Shown: in pieces, positions 1 through 8,871 of the stretch
Numbering within the stretch: the first letter of the stretch is position 1
Layout of the letters: every line of letters begins with the position of its first letter
Assembly: GCF_020520285.1 (NCBI RefSeq)
Contig: NZ_CP084742.1
Span: forward strand, 310,001-374,000
DNA length: 64,000 nt
Direction of reading: 5' to 3'
Source of the DNA: Pseudomonas sp. L5B5
GTDB lineage: Bacteria; Pseudomonadota; Gammaproteobacteria; Pseudomonadales; Pseudomonadaceae
Notes under the pieces: model-generated
The model's input: the letters and a program-made list of their open reading frames with translations, nothing else
What the model was told of the DNA's origin: nothing
The model's database searches: none
Program-made: the position numbers and the translations under genes

Positions 1-949
1 AGCCGACCTGGGTCTTCGGGTCCGTCGGGTCACCGACGATCAGGCGCTTGGCCCGGGCCGCGAACTCCTTGACGAACTGGGGGTACACGCTTTCCTGGAT
101 GAAGACCCGGCTGCCGGCGGTGCAGCGCTCGCCATTGAGCGAGAAGATGGTGAACAGCGCGGCGTCCAGGGCCCGCTCCAGGTCGGCGTCCTCGAAGATC
201 AGCACCGGCGACTTGCCGCCCAGTTCCATGGAGTACTTCTTGAGGCCCGCGGTCTGCATGATCTTCTTGCCGGTGGCGGTGCCGCCGGTGAAGGAGATGG
301 CACGCACGTCCGGGTGGCGCACCAGGGCATCGCCAGCGGTGGCGCCGTAGCCCTGGATCACGTTGAGCACACCGTTGGGAATGCCGGCCTCCACGGCCAG
401 GCGCCCCAGCTCGTTGGCGGTCAGCGGTGACAGTTCGCTCATCTTCAGCACGGCGGTGTTGCCCAGCGCCAGGCAGGGCGCGGTTTTCCAGGTGGCGGTC
501 ATGAACGGTACGTTCCATGGCGACACCAGGGCGCAGACGCCCACCGGCTGGTACAGGGTGTAGTTGAGCATCTGGTCGTCCACCGGGTAGCTGTGGCCGT
601 CCATGCGGGTGCAGACCTCGGCGAAGAAATCGAAGTTGTGCGACGCCCGGGGGATCAGCACGTTGCGCGTCTGGTGGATCGGCAGGCCGGTGTCCAGGGT
701 CTCCAGCTCCGCCAGTTGCGGCACGTTCTGGTCGATCAGTTCACCCAGGCGCCGCATCAGGCGCGCACGCTCCTTGGCCGGGGTGTTGGCCCATTTCGGA
801 AAGGCCTCCTTGGCCGCGGCCACCGCACGGGCCACTTCCTCGGCGCCGCCGCTGGCGACTTCGCCGATGGCCTCGCCGGTGGCCGGGTTGTAGTTGACGA
901 AGGTGTCGCGGCTTTCGACTTCGCGTCCATCGATCCAGTGCTTGATCAT
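1..949 (-). CDS. hpaE: 5-carboxymethyl-2-hydroxymuconate semialdehyde dehydrogenase, C-terminus beyond window
   Basis: NAD-dependent aldehyde dehydrogenase that oxidises 5-carboxymethyl-2-hydroxymuconate semialdehyde in the homoprotocatechuate meta-cleavage pathway. The visible ~316 residues start MIKHWIDG and carry the ALDH hallmarks: 'SPWNVPF' in the NAD site, 'SFTGGTATGK' for dinucleotide binding, 'MELGGKSP' with the general-base Glu, and 'NGERCTAGSR' with the catalytic Cys. The C-terminal third lies beyond the left edge. The start overlaps the stop of hpaG2 by 4 bp, so the genes are one operon read leftwards. The family is certain; the substrate is assigned from the hpaG1/hpaG2/hpaA context. 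Confidence 0.93.
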   Translation of the reverse strand, partial: MIKHWIDGREVESRDTFVNYNPATGEAIGEVASGGAEEVARAVAAAKEAFPKWANTPAKERARLMRRLGELIDQNVPQLAELETLDTGLPIHQTRNVLIPRASHNFDFFAEVCTRMDGHSYPVDDQMLNYTLYQPVGVCALVSPWNVPFMTATWKTAPCLALGNTAVLKMSELSPLTANELGRLAVEAGIPNGVLNVIQGYGATAGDALVRHPDVRAISFTGGTATGKKIMQTAGLKKYSMELGGKSPVLIFEDADLERALDAALFTIFSLNGERCTAGSRVFIQESVYPQFVKEFAARAKRLIVGDPTDPKTQVG

Positions 950-1725
950 GCTGTTGCCCCTTGTGCTGGTTGGGCGAAGAACTCGGCTTCGCTGACGATT
1001 CGGTTGACCAGGCGCCCCACGCCTTGCACTTCCACCACCACTTCATCGCCCGGCAGCACGTCGGCCAGGCCCTCGGGAGTGCCGGTGGCGATCATGTCGC
1101 CGGGCTGCAGGGTCATGAAACTGGAGAAGTATTCGATCAGGTAGGGGATGTCGAAGATCATGTCCGCGGTGGTGCCCTCCTGCTTCAGCTCGCCGTTGAT
1201 CCAGGTGCGCAGTGTCAGGTTGCCGGGGTCGGGCACGTCGCTGACATCGACGATCCACGGGCCCACCGGGGTGGTGGCATCACGGTTCTTCACCCGCAGG
1301 TTGGGCCGGTAGTAGTTCTCCAGGTAGTCGCGGATGGCGTAGTCGTTGCACACCGTGTAGCCGGCCAGGTAGTCCAGGGCGTCCTCGCGCTTGACGTTCT
1401 TCGCCGGCTTGCCGATGACGGCCACCAGCTCGCACTCGTAGTGCATGTAGGCGACGCCGTCCGGGCGCCAGGTCCGCTGGTTGTGGCCGGTGTAGGTGCC
1501 CGGCGACTTGATGAACGCCAGGGGTTCGGTGGGCGGGGTGAAGGCCAGCTCGCGGGCATGGTCGGCATAGTTCAGGCCCAGGGCGAACATGTTGCCGGTG
1601 GCGGGCGGCAGCCAGGTGACGTGCTGCTCGGCGAGCACGCGACCATCGGCCAGGCGCACGCTGTTCCGGTCGTCGACCTGGACTGCGTGTACCTCACCTT
1701 CGAACAGGATGCGGGCGTGTTTCAT
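946..1725 (-). CDS. hpaG2: HpaG2-type fumarylacetoacetate-hydrolase-fold isomerase/decarboxylase
   Basis: A 259-residue FAH-superfamily protein starting MKHARILFEG. It corresponds to one half of HpaG, which isomerises 5-carboxymethyl-2-hydroxymuconate and/or decarboxylates 5-oxopent-3-ene-1,2,5-tricarboxylate. Fold motifs are 'FALGLNYADHA' near residue 50, 'ECELVAVIGK' with the metal-binding acidic pair, and 'GDMIATGTPEG' near residue 220. It overlaps hpaG1 upstream and hpaE downstream by 4 bp each. In E. coli the two halves are fused into one HpaG protein; here they are separate genes. Which half does which reaction cannot be decided from sequence alone. Confidence 0.9.
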   Translation of the reverse strand: MKHARILFEGEVHAVQVDDRNSVRLADGRVLAEQHVTWLPPATGNMFALGLNYADHARELAFTPPTEPLAFIKSPGTYTGHNQRTWRPDGVAYMHYECELVAVIGKPAKNVKREDALDYLAGYTVCNDYAIRDYLENYYRPNLRVKNRDATTPVGPWIVDVSDVPDPGNLTLRTWINGELKQEGTTADMIFDIPYLIEYFSSFMTLQPGDMIATGTPEGLADVLPGDEVVVEVQGVGRLVNRIVSEAEFFAQPAQGATA

Positions 1726-2393
1726 GGACGAGCCTCCTGTGGCGCGACGATGTGGTTGGTGAGGCGGCCCAGGCCGCTGATCTCGATGTCGACCCGGTCG
1801 CCGGGTTGCACATCGACCCGGCCCTCGGGGGTGCCGGTGAGCAGCACGTCGCCGACATCCAGGGTCATGAACTCGCTCAGCTCGGCGATCAACCGGGCCA
1901 CGCTGCGCACCTGGTTGGCGGTGGTGTTTTCCTGCACGACCTGGCCGTTGACCAGCAGCTTGATCGTCAGCGCCTGCGGGTCGGCGATCTCGGCGGCCGG
2001 TACCAATACCGGGCCCAGGGCACAGAAGCCGTCGCGGCACTTGGCCTTGACCGCGGGGCGGTAGTAGCTGTCTTCCGGCAGGCTGAATTCGTTGGCGATG
2101 GTGTAGCCGGCCACATGCTCCAGGGCCTGGGCCTCGCTGACCCGGCTGGCGCGCTTGCCGATCACCACGGCCAGGGCCGGCCCCGGTTGCAGGCGTTCGC
2201 CGGCCGGATGCTCGACAACACCGTCGTGCTGGTTGCGGGTGTTGGGGGTCTTGATGAACAGCACCGGCTTGACTGGCGGTTTCTGGTAGGGCGGCTGGCT
2301 GAAGCTCTCTAGGTGCTCGTGCAGCAACCCCTGGTAGTTCAGCGCCACCCCGAACAGGGTGCCGCCAGCGTGGTCGTTCAAGGCTCGGCTCAT
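1722..2393 (-). CDS. hpaG1: HpaG1-type fumarylacetoacetate-hydrolase-fold isomerase/decarboxylase
   Basis: A 223-residue FAH-fold protein starting MSRALNDHAG, paired with hpaG2. Motifs include 'GVALNYQ' near residue 16, 'FIKTPNT', 'GPALAVVIGK' with metal-ligand context, and 'GDVLLTGTPEG' near the C-terminus. The start is supported by an AGGAGA ribosome-binding site (read as tctcct at 2400-2405 on the plus strand). It is the first gene of the leftward hpaG1-hpaG2-hpaE operon and is divergent from hpaA. The intervening 205 bp carries paired inverted repeats likely to be the operator. Shorter than hpaG2 at its N-terminus, as usual for this half. Confidence 0.9.
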   Translation of the reverse strand: MSRALNDHAGGTLFGVALNYQGLLHEHLESFSQPPYQKPPVKPVLFIKTPNTRNQHDGVVEHPAGERLQPGPALAVVIGKRASRVSEAQALEHVAGYTIANEFSLPEDSYYRPAVKAKCRDGFCALGPVLVPAAEIADPQALTIKLLVNGQVVQENTTANQVRSVARLIAELSEFMTLDVGDVLLTGTPEGRVDVQPGDRVDIEISGLGRLTNHIVAPQEARP

Positions 2394-2455
2394 CGAGCGT
2401 CTCCTGGTTGCGGGTCTCGGGGCCCGTGCGGCGCTTGCCGGTCGCGGGATTAATT

Positions 2456-2491
2456 CGTTAATGTGTTAACGTTATATTTAATATGTTAACG
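2456..2491. promoter_or_regulatory. Tandem inverted-repeat operator between hpaG1 and hpaA
   Basis: Two 16-bp sites lie 20 bp apart, about two helical turns. The first, CGTTAATGTGTTAACG at 2456-2471, is a perfect inverted repeat (CGTTAA/TTAACG, 4-bp spacer). The second, ATTTAATATGTTAACG at 2476-2491, keeps one arm. They form an AT-rich island in a GC-rich background, upstream of the leftward hpaG1 operon. HpaR, a MarR-family repressor, controls this operon in enterics, and the site layout fits such a dimeric repressor. hpaR itself is not in the window. Operator assignment is inference. Confidence 0.55.
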
Positions 2492-2598
2492 ATCGTCAAG
2501 CAGCTGTCTTGCATGTTGTGTTGCGCCCTGGCGGGCAAGCCGCGGATCACGCAGGATGGCCAGGGCCCGCGTGCAAAAAACAACAACAGAGGGGCGCC

Positions 2599-3528
2599 AT
2601 GAACCCACGCCAACCGATCCCCAACATCAACATCGGCCAGGTCTACGACCAGCGCTACGCCGATGCCCAGGTGCACTACGACAAGCTGAGCAACCTGGCC
2701 GGCTTCTTCGGGCGCAACATGCCGGTGCATCGCCATGATCGATTCTTCCAGGTGCACTACGTGCAAAGTGGCGCGGTGCGGGTCTACCTCGACGACCAGC
2801 AATACCTGGAGTCCGGGCCGATGTTCTTCCTCACGCCGCCGACCATTGCCCATGCCTTCGTCACCGAAGCCGACGCCGAGGGGCACGTGCTCACGGTGCG
2901 CCAGCAACTGGTATGGGAGTTGCTCGGCACTGCCCCGGCGTTGGTGCCAGCGCCCCAGGTGCCGGCGGCTTGCGTGGCCCTGGGCCGACTGGGCCCCGGG
3001 TTCGCAGGTGAAGTACGGCGCCTGGAGTGCCTGTTCCATGAGTTGCAGCAGGAGATCGACGGGCAGGGGGCAGGGCGTGAGCCGGCGCTGGAAGCCCTGA
3101 CCCGGTTGCTGATGATCAGCCTGCTGCGGCTCTCGGCGAACTCCCTGGAGTCCCGTCCGGCTCGCCATGAAGACTTGCAGATCTTTCATCGCTTCAACGA
3201 AGTGATCGAACTTCACTACCTGGAGCACTGGCCCCTGGGCCGTTACGCGGACCAGCTCGGGGTGACCGAGGCGCGGCTCAATGATGTGTGCCGGCGCATC
3301 GCCGACCTGCCATCCAAGCACCTGGTGTACGAGCGCCTGATGCAGGAATCCAAGCGCCTGCTGCTGTTCACGGGTAGCTCGATCAACGAAATCTGCTACC
3401 AGCTGGGTTTCAAGGACCCGGCGTACTTCAGCCGATTCTTCCAGCGCCATGCCAAGACCGCGCCGGGGGAGTATCGGGCGCGCCAGGGGCTGGCGCCCGC
3501 GCCGTTGCCAGGGCCGCCGGGCCCCTGA
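2599..3528 (+). CDS. hpaA: AraC-family activator of 4-hydroxyphenylacetate catabolism
   Basis: A 309-residue transcription factor starting MNPRQPIPNI after an AGAGGGG ribosome-binding site. The N-terminal half is a cupin-like effector domain: 'MPVHRHDRFFQVHYV' near residue 40, then 'GPMFFLTPPTIAHAF'. The C-terminal ~100 residues hold two helix-turn-helices, including 'INEICYQLGFKDPAYFSRFFQ', the AraC signature. In enterics HpaA senses 4-hydroxyphenylacetate and activates hpaBC. Here the hydroxylase genes hpaB/hpaC are 13 kb downstream on the other strand, so a trans effect there is expected but unproven. A GC-rich hairpin overlaps the stop codon. Confidence 0.88.
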   Translation: MNPRQPIPNINIGQVYDQRYADAQVHYDKLSNLAGFFGRNMPVHRHDRFFQVHYVQSGAVRVYLDDQQYLESGPMFFLTPPTIAHAFVTEADAEGHVLTVRQQLVWELLGTAPALVPAPQVPAACVALGRLGPGFAGEVRRLECLFHELQQEIDGQGAGREPALEALTRLLMISLLRLSANSLESRPARHEDLQIFHRFNEVIELHYLEHWPLGRYADQLGVTEARLNDVCRRIADLPSKHLVYERLMQESKRLLLFTGSSINEICYQLGFKDPAYFSRFFQRHAKTAPGEYRARQGLAPAPLPGPPGP

Positions 3529-3654
3529 GGGGCGCCACCGGACGCGCTGGGTCGCTGCTGTGCGCCGGCCTCCCGCAGGCAACGGATCGTGACGGTATTC
3601 GAAGCCTTGCGGGCGTGGCAGAATCCGCGCCTTTGCCTGGCAAGGAGCGTCGTC

Positions 3655-4746
3655 ATGCTGCGTCCCGTTGTGTTGTCCCTGTTGGTGCTTGGCGCCATGG
3701 CCTGCCAGGCCGGGGAGCTGCCGGAGCTCACGCCGCTGTGGCAGCAGCAGAAGGGCTGGATCAGTGCATGCGACAACCGCCGCGACTGCCAGCTGCTCTA
3801 CACGCCGAACATCCAGTTTGCCGAGCAGGTCAATCACCTGACGCTGATCATCCGCAGCCAGGCTGGCCCCGAGGGGCGGGTGCAACTGCAACTGGAGCAC
3901 CAGGGCGCGCCATTCGAGCTGCAGGCGCTGCGTCTCGACGGCCAGCCGCTGGAACCCGGCTTGCTGGCAGCCCTGGTCCAGGAGCCGGAAGCCCCCGACA
4001 GCACCCGCGAGCAGCAGTACTACCGGGTTGACGATCAGGCCCTGGCCCGTCAGTGGCTGGCGCGGCTGCAGGCCGGCCACGTGCTGGAGCTGCCGGGCGA
4101 GGAACCGGCCCAGGTGCTCCTGGCGGCTCTGCCGCACTTGCTGCACCGGGTGGACCAGGTCCAGCACCGCCGGGACACGGTCAGTGCCCTGGCGGAACCC
4201 GGCGAGCAGCCCGTGAGTTCGGTGCCCAGGGTCCGGCCACCCCGGGTACTGCGCCCCTACCCGGGGGTCAGGCCCCTTGGCGAGCTGGAGCGCGCCGGGC
4301 TGCTGGCGGCGGTGCAGGCAACATTGCCGCCGCCGAAGGCCGAGGAAGATGACGACTACGTCATGCCGCCGAGGATCGAGGTCTATCCCTTGACCGAGCA
4401 GCAGGCGCTGGTGTTCGAGTTCTCCGACTGTGGCGCCTACATCTGCCAGTTCGATATCAGCAGTCGCTCGCGCACCGCGCCCCATGGGCTTCAAACCCTG
4501 CAGATGCAGGCGCTGCCAGCCGGCAGCGTCGATCATGTGGGCGGCATCAACTATTACCCCGAGACCGGCGAGCTCAGCAGCTTCCTGATGGGACGCGGGA
4601 TAGGTGACTGCGGTGAAATGGCCAGCTGGCACTTCGACGGCCAGGCCTTCCAGCTCACCGACTACCGGCGCATGCCCAACTGCAGTGGCCTGGGCTACGA
4701 CAACTGGCCGGTGCTGTGGAGCACCGAGGTGCCCAAGCGTCCTTGA
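3655..4746 (+). CDS. DUF1176 domain exported protein
   Basis: A 363-residue protein of the DUF1176 family. The start MLRPVVLSLL at 3655 follows a clear AAGGAG site, and the first ~20 residues form a Sec signal peptide, so it acts in the periplasm or envelope. The C-terminal half carries the conserved Cys-containing blocks 'SDCGAYICQFD', 'GRGIGDCGEMASW' and 'MPNCSGLGYDNWP', which probably form disulfides. No enzymatic activity is known for the family. It ends 9 bp from the convergent GMC oxidoreductase gene. An in-frame upstream extension to 3589 lacks a ribosome-binding site and would bury the signal peptide. Confidence 0.8.
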   Translation: MLRPVVLSLLVLGAMACQAGELPELTPLWQQQKGWISACDNRRDCQLLYTPNIQFAEQVNHLTLIIRSQAGPEGRVQLQLEHQGAPFELQALRLDGQPLEPGLLAALVQEPEAPDSTREQQYYRVDDQALARQWLARLQAGHVLELPGEEPAQVLLAALPHLLHRVDQVQHRRDTVSALAEPGEQPVSSVPRVRPPRVLRPYPGVRPLGELERAGLLAAVQATLPPPKAEEDDDYVMPPRIEVYPLTEQQALVFEFSDCGAYICQFDISSRSRTAPHGLQTLQMQALPAGSVDHVGGINYYPETGELSSFLMGRGIGDCGEMASWHFDGQAFQLTDYRRMPNCSGLGYDNWPVLWSTEVPKRP

Positions 4747-4754
4747 GCCCTGCA

Positions 4755-6416
4755 TCAGGCACAGGCCTCGTGCTGGGGAGGCGCGCAAGGTTGCGCCTGC
4801 GCCGCTTCCAGCAACAGGTCCGCGGCTTTTTCCCCGATCATGATCGCCGCGGCGTTGGTGTTGCCGGTGATCAGGCTCGGCATGATCGAGGCATCCGCCA
4901 CCCGCAGCCCCTGCAGGCCATGGACCCGCAACTGGTCGTCCACCACTGCCTGTTCGTCGTGGCCCATCTTGCAGCTGCCCACTGGGTGGAACACCGTGCC
5001 CAGGTGCTGGCGGATCCACTGTTCGACCTGGTCCTGGCTCTGCACCTGCGGGCCGGGCACCAGCTCGCCTTGCAAGCGCAGGGCGAAGGCCCGGGTCGCC
5101 GCGAGCTGGCGCACCAGGCGCAACCCGGCCACCAGCTTGCGCATATCCTCCGGATGGCTGAGGAAGTTGGCCTCGACCCGCGGCTTGTCATGCGGGTCGG
5201 CGGAGTTGAGGCGCACGCGACCACGGCTTTGCGGGTGCATCACCGCCACATGCAGGCTGATGCCATGACCCACGGGCACCAGGCGCTGGGGCTGGTTCTT
5301 CAGGGCCGGGGCAACGATCAGGCCCAGCTCCGGCACTGGCGAATCCGGGTCCAGGCGCAAGAAGGCTCCGGACTCCACGGTGTTGGAGGTCAGGGGCCCC
5401 TGGCGCCGGGTCAGGTACTGCCAGGGCGAGCGGGCCAGCGGCAGCAGGCCCTTGGCCGACAGGCCGTAGCTCAGCCGGGGGTCGCTGCGGTACATCAGCA
5501 CGATATCCGGGTGATCCTGCAAGTTCTGGCCGACCCCGGGCAGGGCATGGCGCTGGTTTATGCCATGGCGCTGCAGTTCCTCGGCGGGGCCGATGCCCGA
5601 CAGCAGCAACAGCTGTGGCGAATTGATCGCCCCGGCGCTGAGGATCACCTCTCGCCGGGCCAGCAGTTGGCGCACCTGGCCGTCCTGGCTGACCTCCACG
5701 CCACAGGCGCGGTTGCCTTGCAGCAACACTCGATGGGTCAGGGTGCTGCTCAGCACCTTCAGGTTCTGCCGCTGCAGCGCCGGGTGCAGGAAGGCCCGGG
5801 CCGCGCTGCAACGCTCGCCATTGATCTGGGTGACATGAAAGGGCCCGAAACCTTCCTGCTCCGGCCCGTTGAAGTCCGGGTTGTAGCTCCAGCCCAACTC
5901 CGTGGCCGCCTCGAAGAACACCCCGTTGACCGGGCTCGGGCTGCGCTGCTCGGCGACATTGAGCTCGCCGTGCTGGCCGTGCCAGGGCGAGGCACCAGGC
6001 TCGAAATGTTCCGAGCGCTTGAAGTAGGGCAGCAGCTCGTCGTGGCTCCAGCCCTGGTTGCCGGCAGCGGCCCACTGGTCATAGTCACGGCGATGGCCGC
6101 GGATATAGATCATGCCGTTGATCGCACTGGAACCGCCCCAGACCCGGCCCCGGGGGCAGGGGATCGGTACGTCGCCGCTGCTGGCCTGGGGGCTGAACTG
6201 GTGCATCCAGTTCCAGCGCGGGTTGGCGATCAGGCGGATGATCCCCGCCGGGGTGCGTATGTAGGCACCGGGTAGCAGCGTGCGGTCGCTGGGCCCGGCC
6301 TCGATCAGGCATACCTGGACCTTGGGGTCGGCGGACAGCCGGTTGGCCAGCACGCAACCGGCGGAGCCGGCGCCGACCACGATGTAGTCGAAGGTTTGTG
6401 CGGCGTTTTCACTCAT
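4755..6416 (-). CDS. GMC-family FAD alcohol oxidoreductase (choline dehydrogenase-like)
   Basis: A 553-residue flavoprotein with the full GMC layout: 'VVGAGSAGCVLANRL' FAD-binding loop at residues 13-27, 'GRVWGGSSAINGMIYIRG' (GMC signature 1) near 90-107, 'GAINSPQLLLLSGIGP' (signature 2) near 265, then 'HPVGSCKMG' with the catalytic His near 477 and 'GNTNAAA' with the second active-site Asn near 521. These enzymes oxidise primary or secondary alcohols to carbonyls; the substrate here is unknown. It is the last gene of a leftward five-gene operon with an OprB porin, a Zn alcohol dehydrogenase, an MFS transporter and a DAD-type dioxygenase, so an alcohol made or imported by those partners is the likely substrate. 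Confidence 0.9.
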   Translation of the reverse strand: MSENAAQTFDYIVVGAGSAGCVLANRLSADPKVQVCLIEAGPSDRTLLPGAYIRTPAGIIRLIANPRWNWMHQFSPQASSGDVPIPCPRGRVWGGSSAINGMIYIRGHRRDYDQWAAAGNQGWSHDELLPYFKRSEHFEPGASPWHGQHGELNVAEQRSPSPVNGVFFEAATELGWSYNPDFNGPEQEGFGPFHVTQINGERCSAARAFLHPALQRQNLKVLSSTLTHRVLLQGNRACGVEVSQDGQVRQLLARREVILSAGAINSPQLLLLSGIGPAEELQRHGINQRHALPGVGQNLQDHPDIVLMYRSDPRLSYGLSAKGLLPLARSPWQYLTRRQGPLTSNTVESGAFLRLDPDSPVPELGLIVAPALKNQPQRLVPVGHGISLHVAVMHPQSRGRVRLNSADPHDKPRVEANFLSHPEDMRKLVAGLRLVRQLAATRAFALRLQGELVPGPQVQSQDQVEQWIRQHLGTVFHPVGSCKMGHDEQAVVDDQLRVHGLQGLRVADASIMPSLITGNTNAAAIMIGEKAADLLLEAAQAQPCAPPQHEACA

Positions 6417-6451
6417 GGGGAATACCTCTTGGGCAGTCACGAAAATCCATC

Positions 6452-7753
6452 TCAGAGCCCCAGCAGCGAGCCGACGTCGAGGGTCACTTGCAGGCCGACG
6501 ACAAAACCGTTGCCGCTCAGCTCGCGGGCTTGCGGGTTGTAGAAATTGTCCGGATTGATCAGGTACTGGAGGCTGGGCTCCAGGGCCAGTTGCCGGGTCA
6601 GGGCGATGTGGGCATTGGCTTCCAGGGCATAGACATTGCGCTCGCCCAGGTGCGCATCGCCGCCGCTGGCGATGCGTGCCTGCTGCTGGAAGCGCAGCTG
6701 GTGATCGTTCAGGCGCAGGTAGCTGGCCTTGAGGTTGAGCTTGTCCCGGGGCCGGTCGAAGGGCGCGAGGTAGGTCAACCCGGCCTCGGCGAAGCGGCTG
6801 AAGGGTTGCTTGGCATCGGCCGCCGCCGACAGCGAGCCGAACAGCAGCAAGGCTTGTGGGGCGCTGCCCGAGCCGGCGTCGGCGCGCCACAGCGCTTGCT
6901 GGAACTTGAAGAAGGCGCCGCCGGTGCCGAAGGTCTTGGCCCCCGTCAGCGGGTCCACCTGCTTGGAGGTGTTGTAGTAGCCATTTAGCTCGTAATGAAA
7001 ACCATAGCCATCGCGCTGCTGGCTGCCGAGCCCGAGCAACAGGCTGGTGCCGCTGGCATCGTCGGTACTGAAGTCCAGGCCCTTGCGGTGCTTGAGATAG
7101 TCCACCGGGTTGGATTCGAAGGCGCCGCCATGCACGTACCACTGGGGTGCCAGTTGGTACTTCAAGTAGCTACCCCAGGCGCCGTAGGGCGGCGGCAGGA
7201 TGCCGGTGGAGGCGTCGATGATCGGGTCGTTGCAGGTCACCGTGCTTTCGCAGTTGTAGATGTAGAAGTAGCGCCGGGCATTGGTGCGCCCCAGGCTCAG
7301 GTCGACCTGGCCGTCGAGCCAGGTCTGCTGGTAGGTCAGCAGGCTCAACTGGTTGCTGGTCAGGTCGTTGTGGATCGGCGCGCCGCCGAAGTAGCTGCCG
7401 GCGGCCCCTTGCCAATTGCGCGAGGTGGGCACGCCGGTTTCATGATCGAGGATGAACAGCGTCTGTTCGACATGCAGGGCCGCCCCGTCCAGGCCGGCGA
7501 AGGTTGCAAGGTCGATATCGGCCCCGACGAACAGGTCGCCGCTGTTGCCGAAACTGTGGGGCCGGGGGCCGGTGTCGAGGTTTTTCATCGACAGGCTGAG
7601 GAACTGGATATGCGGGGTGATGCCATGCCCGGCCAGGTCGTCGCCCAACCCGGCCAGTGGCCCGCTGCGCGGCTCGGGCGGGGTTTGGGCTAGGCAGGGC
7701 AGGGGCAGCAGCAAGGCAGCCAGCAGCGGGCATAGCGCAGGGAATGCGTTCAT
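6452..7753 (-). CDS. OprB-family carbohydrate-selective porin
   Basis: A 433-residue outer-membrane barrel protein. The N-terminus MNAFPALCPLLAALLLPLPCLA is a Sec signal peptide. The mature part has the alternating aromatic pattern of OprB porins: 'GNSGDLFVGADIDLATFAGLDG', 'SLGRTNARRYFYIYNCES' and 'GSYLKYQLAPQWYVHGG'. It ends with 'GLQVTLDVGSLLGL' rather than a terminal Phe. OprB-type channels admit glucose, polyols and other small neutral molecules. The gap to the GMC gene is 35 bp and to the alcohol dehydrogenase gene 53 bp, so all are probably cotranscribed. This places a neutral hydroxylated nutrient as the operon's substrate. Confidence 0.85.
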   Translation of the reverse strand: MNAFPALCPLLAALLLPLPCLAQTPPEPRSGPLAGLGDDLAGHGITPHIQFLSLSMKNLDTGPRPHSFGNSGDLFVGADIDLATFAGLDGAALHVEQTLFILDHETGVPTSRNWQGAAGSYFGGAPIHNDLTSNQLSLLTYQQTWLDGQVDLSLGRTNARRYFYIYNCESTVTCNDPIIDASTGILPPPYGAWGSYLKYQLAPQWYVHGGAFESNPVDYLKHRKGLDFSTDDASGTSLLLGLGSQQRDGYGFHYELNGYYNTSKQVDPLTGAKTFGTGGAFFKFQQALWRADAGSGSAPQALLLFGSLSAAADAKQPFSRFAEAGLTYLAPFDRPRDKLNLKASYLRLNDHQLRFQQQARIASGGDAHLGERNVYALEANAHIALTRQLALEPSLQYLINPDNFYNPQARELSGNGFVVGLQVTLDVGSLLGL

Positions 7754-7806
7754 GTCGGGTACTCGTTTCTTGTTGTTCTTGTGATGAGTGTCGAAGGCCG
7801 GCTCGA

Positions 7807-8871
7807 TCAGGCCTCGGCCAGGGCGGGTGTCGGGTTGACCAGCACCTTGATCTGGCGCTTGTCCTGCAGCAGGACCTCGAAGCCGTGTTGCACCGCCTGC
7901 TCCAGGGGCAGGCAGCGGCTGACCAGCCGGGACAGGTCCAGGCGTTTACTGGCCAGCAGCTCCAGCAACTGCGGATAGACGTCGCGATAGCCAACGCTGC
8001 TGAGCAGCCGCAGCTCGTTGTTGACCAGGTGGAAGGCATCGAACTGCACCTGGCCCATCAGTCCCACCAGCACCACTTCGCCGCCCTTGCGCAGGCTGTG
8101 CAGGGCATGGTCCAGGGTCTGCTGGCTACCGGCCGCTTCGAAGATGCTGTCCAGCCCGCCGTCGCTCAGTTGCCGCAGGCGCTGGCGCAGGTCGGGTGCG
8201 GCGCCATCCAGGGCTTGGGTGGCCCCCAGCTCCAGGGCCAGTTGCCGGCGTGCGGGGTCCAGGTCCACGGCGTAGATGCGCTCCACCCCCCGGAGCCGGG
8301 CCAGCAGTACCAGCAGCAGGCCGATCGGCCCCAGGCCGAACACCGCGCAGCTGGCGCCAGGTTGCAGGCTGCTCTGGTTCAAGGCGTGGCAGGCCACGGC
8401 CGCCGGCTCCAGCAACGCCGCCTGGCGGAAGCCGACGCTATCGGGCAGCCGGTGCAGCATGTAGGCGGGCACCAGCGCCTGTTCGGCAAAACCGCCGTCG
8501 CCCATCAGGCCGATGAAGCCCATGGAGTCACAGAGGTTGTACTGGCCCTCCTGGCAATACCGGCACTGGCCGCAACGGTATTCCGGCTCCACGGCTACCC
8601 GCTGCCCCAGCAACCCGGGATCGACCCCGGGGCCCAGGGCCAGTACCTGGCCGCAAAACTCGTGGCCCAGGGTCAATGGTGCCCGGCAACCGGACAGCGG
8701 ATGCGCCTGCTGCTGGGGGATGGAGTGCGGGCCGTCGGCGTATTCGTGCAGGTCACTGCCGCAGATGCCGCAATAGGCGACCTGCAGCAGCACCTCGCCG
8801 AGGCCGGGCTTGCGGGTCTGTACCTGGCTCAGGCGCAGGTCGCGGGCGGCATGCCAACGCAGTGCGTTCAT
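7807..8871 (-). CDS. Zinc-dependent medium-chain alcohol dehydrogenase (2,3-butanediol/threonine dehydrogenase type)
   Basis: A 354-residue MDR enzyme. It has the catalytic-zinc motif 'CGICGSDLHEY' near residue 34, 'LGHEFCGQV' near 69, the structural-zinc Cys set 'CGQCRYCQEGQYNLC' near 98-112, and the Rossmann motif 'VFGLGPIGLL' near 176. The long insert after 'DLHEYADGP' is typical of butanediol dehydrogenases, which interconvert vicinal diols and alpha-hydroxyketones using NAD. Its start overlaps the stop of the upstream MFS gene by 4 bp. Beside a dioxygenase that cleaves alpha-hydroxyketones, this fits oxidation of a diol. The exact substrate is inference. Confidence 0.88.
   Translation of the reverse strand: MNALRWHAARDLRLSQVQTRKPGLGEVLLQVAYCGICGSDLHEYADGPHSIPQQQAHPLSGCRAPLTLGHEFCGQVLALGPGVDPGLLGQRVAVEPEYRCGQCRYCQEGQYNLCDSMGFIGLMGDGGFAEQALVPAYMLHRLPDSVGFRQAALLEPAAVACHALNQSSLQPGASCAVFGLGPIGLLLVLLARLRGVERIYAVDLDPARRQLALELGATQALDGAAPDLRQRLRQLSDGGLDSIFEAAGSQQTLDHALHSLRKGGEVVLVGLMGQVQFDAFHLVNNELRLLSSVGYRDVYPQLLELLASKRLDLSRLVSRCLPLEQAVQHGFEVLLQDKRQIKVLVNPTPALAEA

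Noticed and set aside
2458..5019. Very long open frame on the minus strand (~850 codons)
   Set aside because: It runs antisense to hpaA, the DUF1176 gene and part of the GMC gene. It is Gln/Arg/His-rich with no family pattern. High-GC codon bias leaves such frames open opposite real genes.
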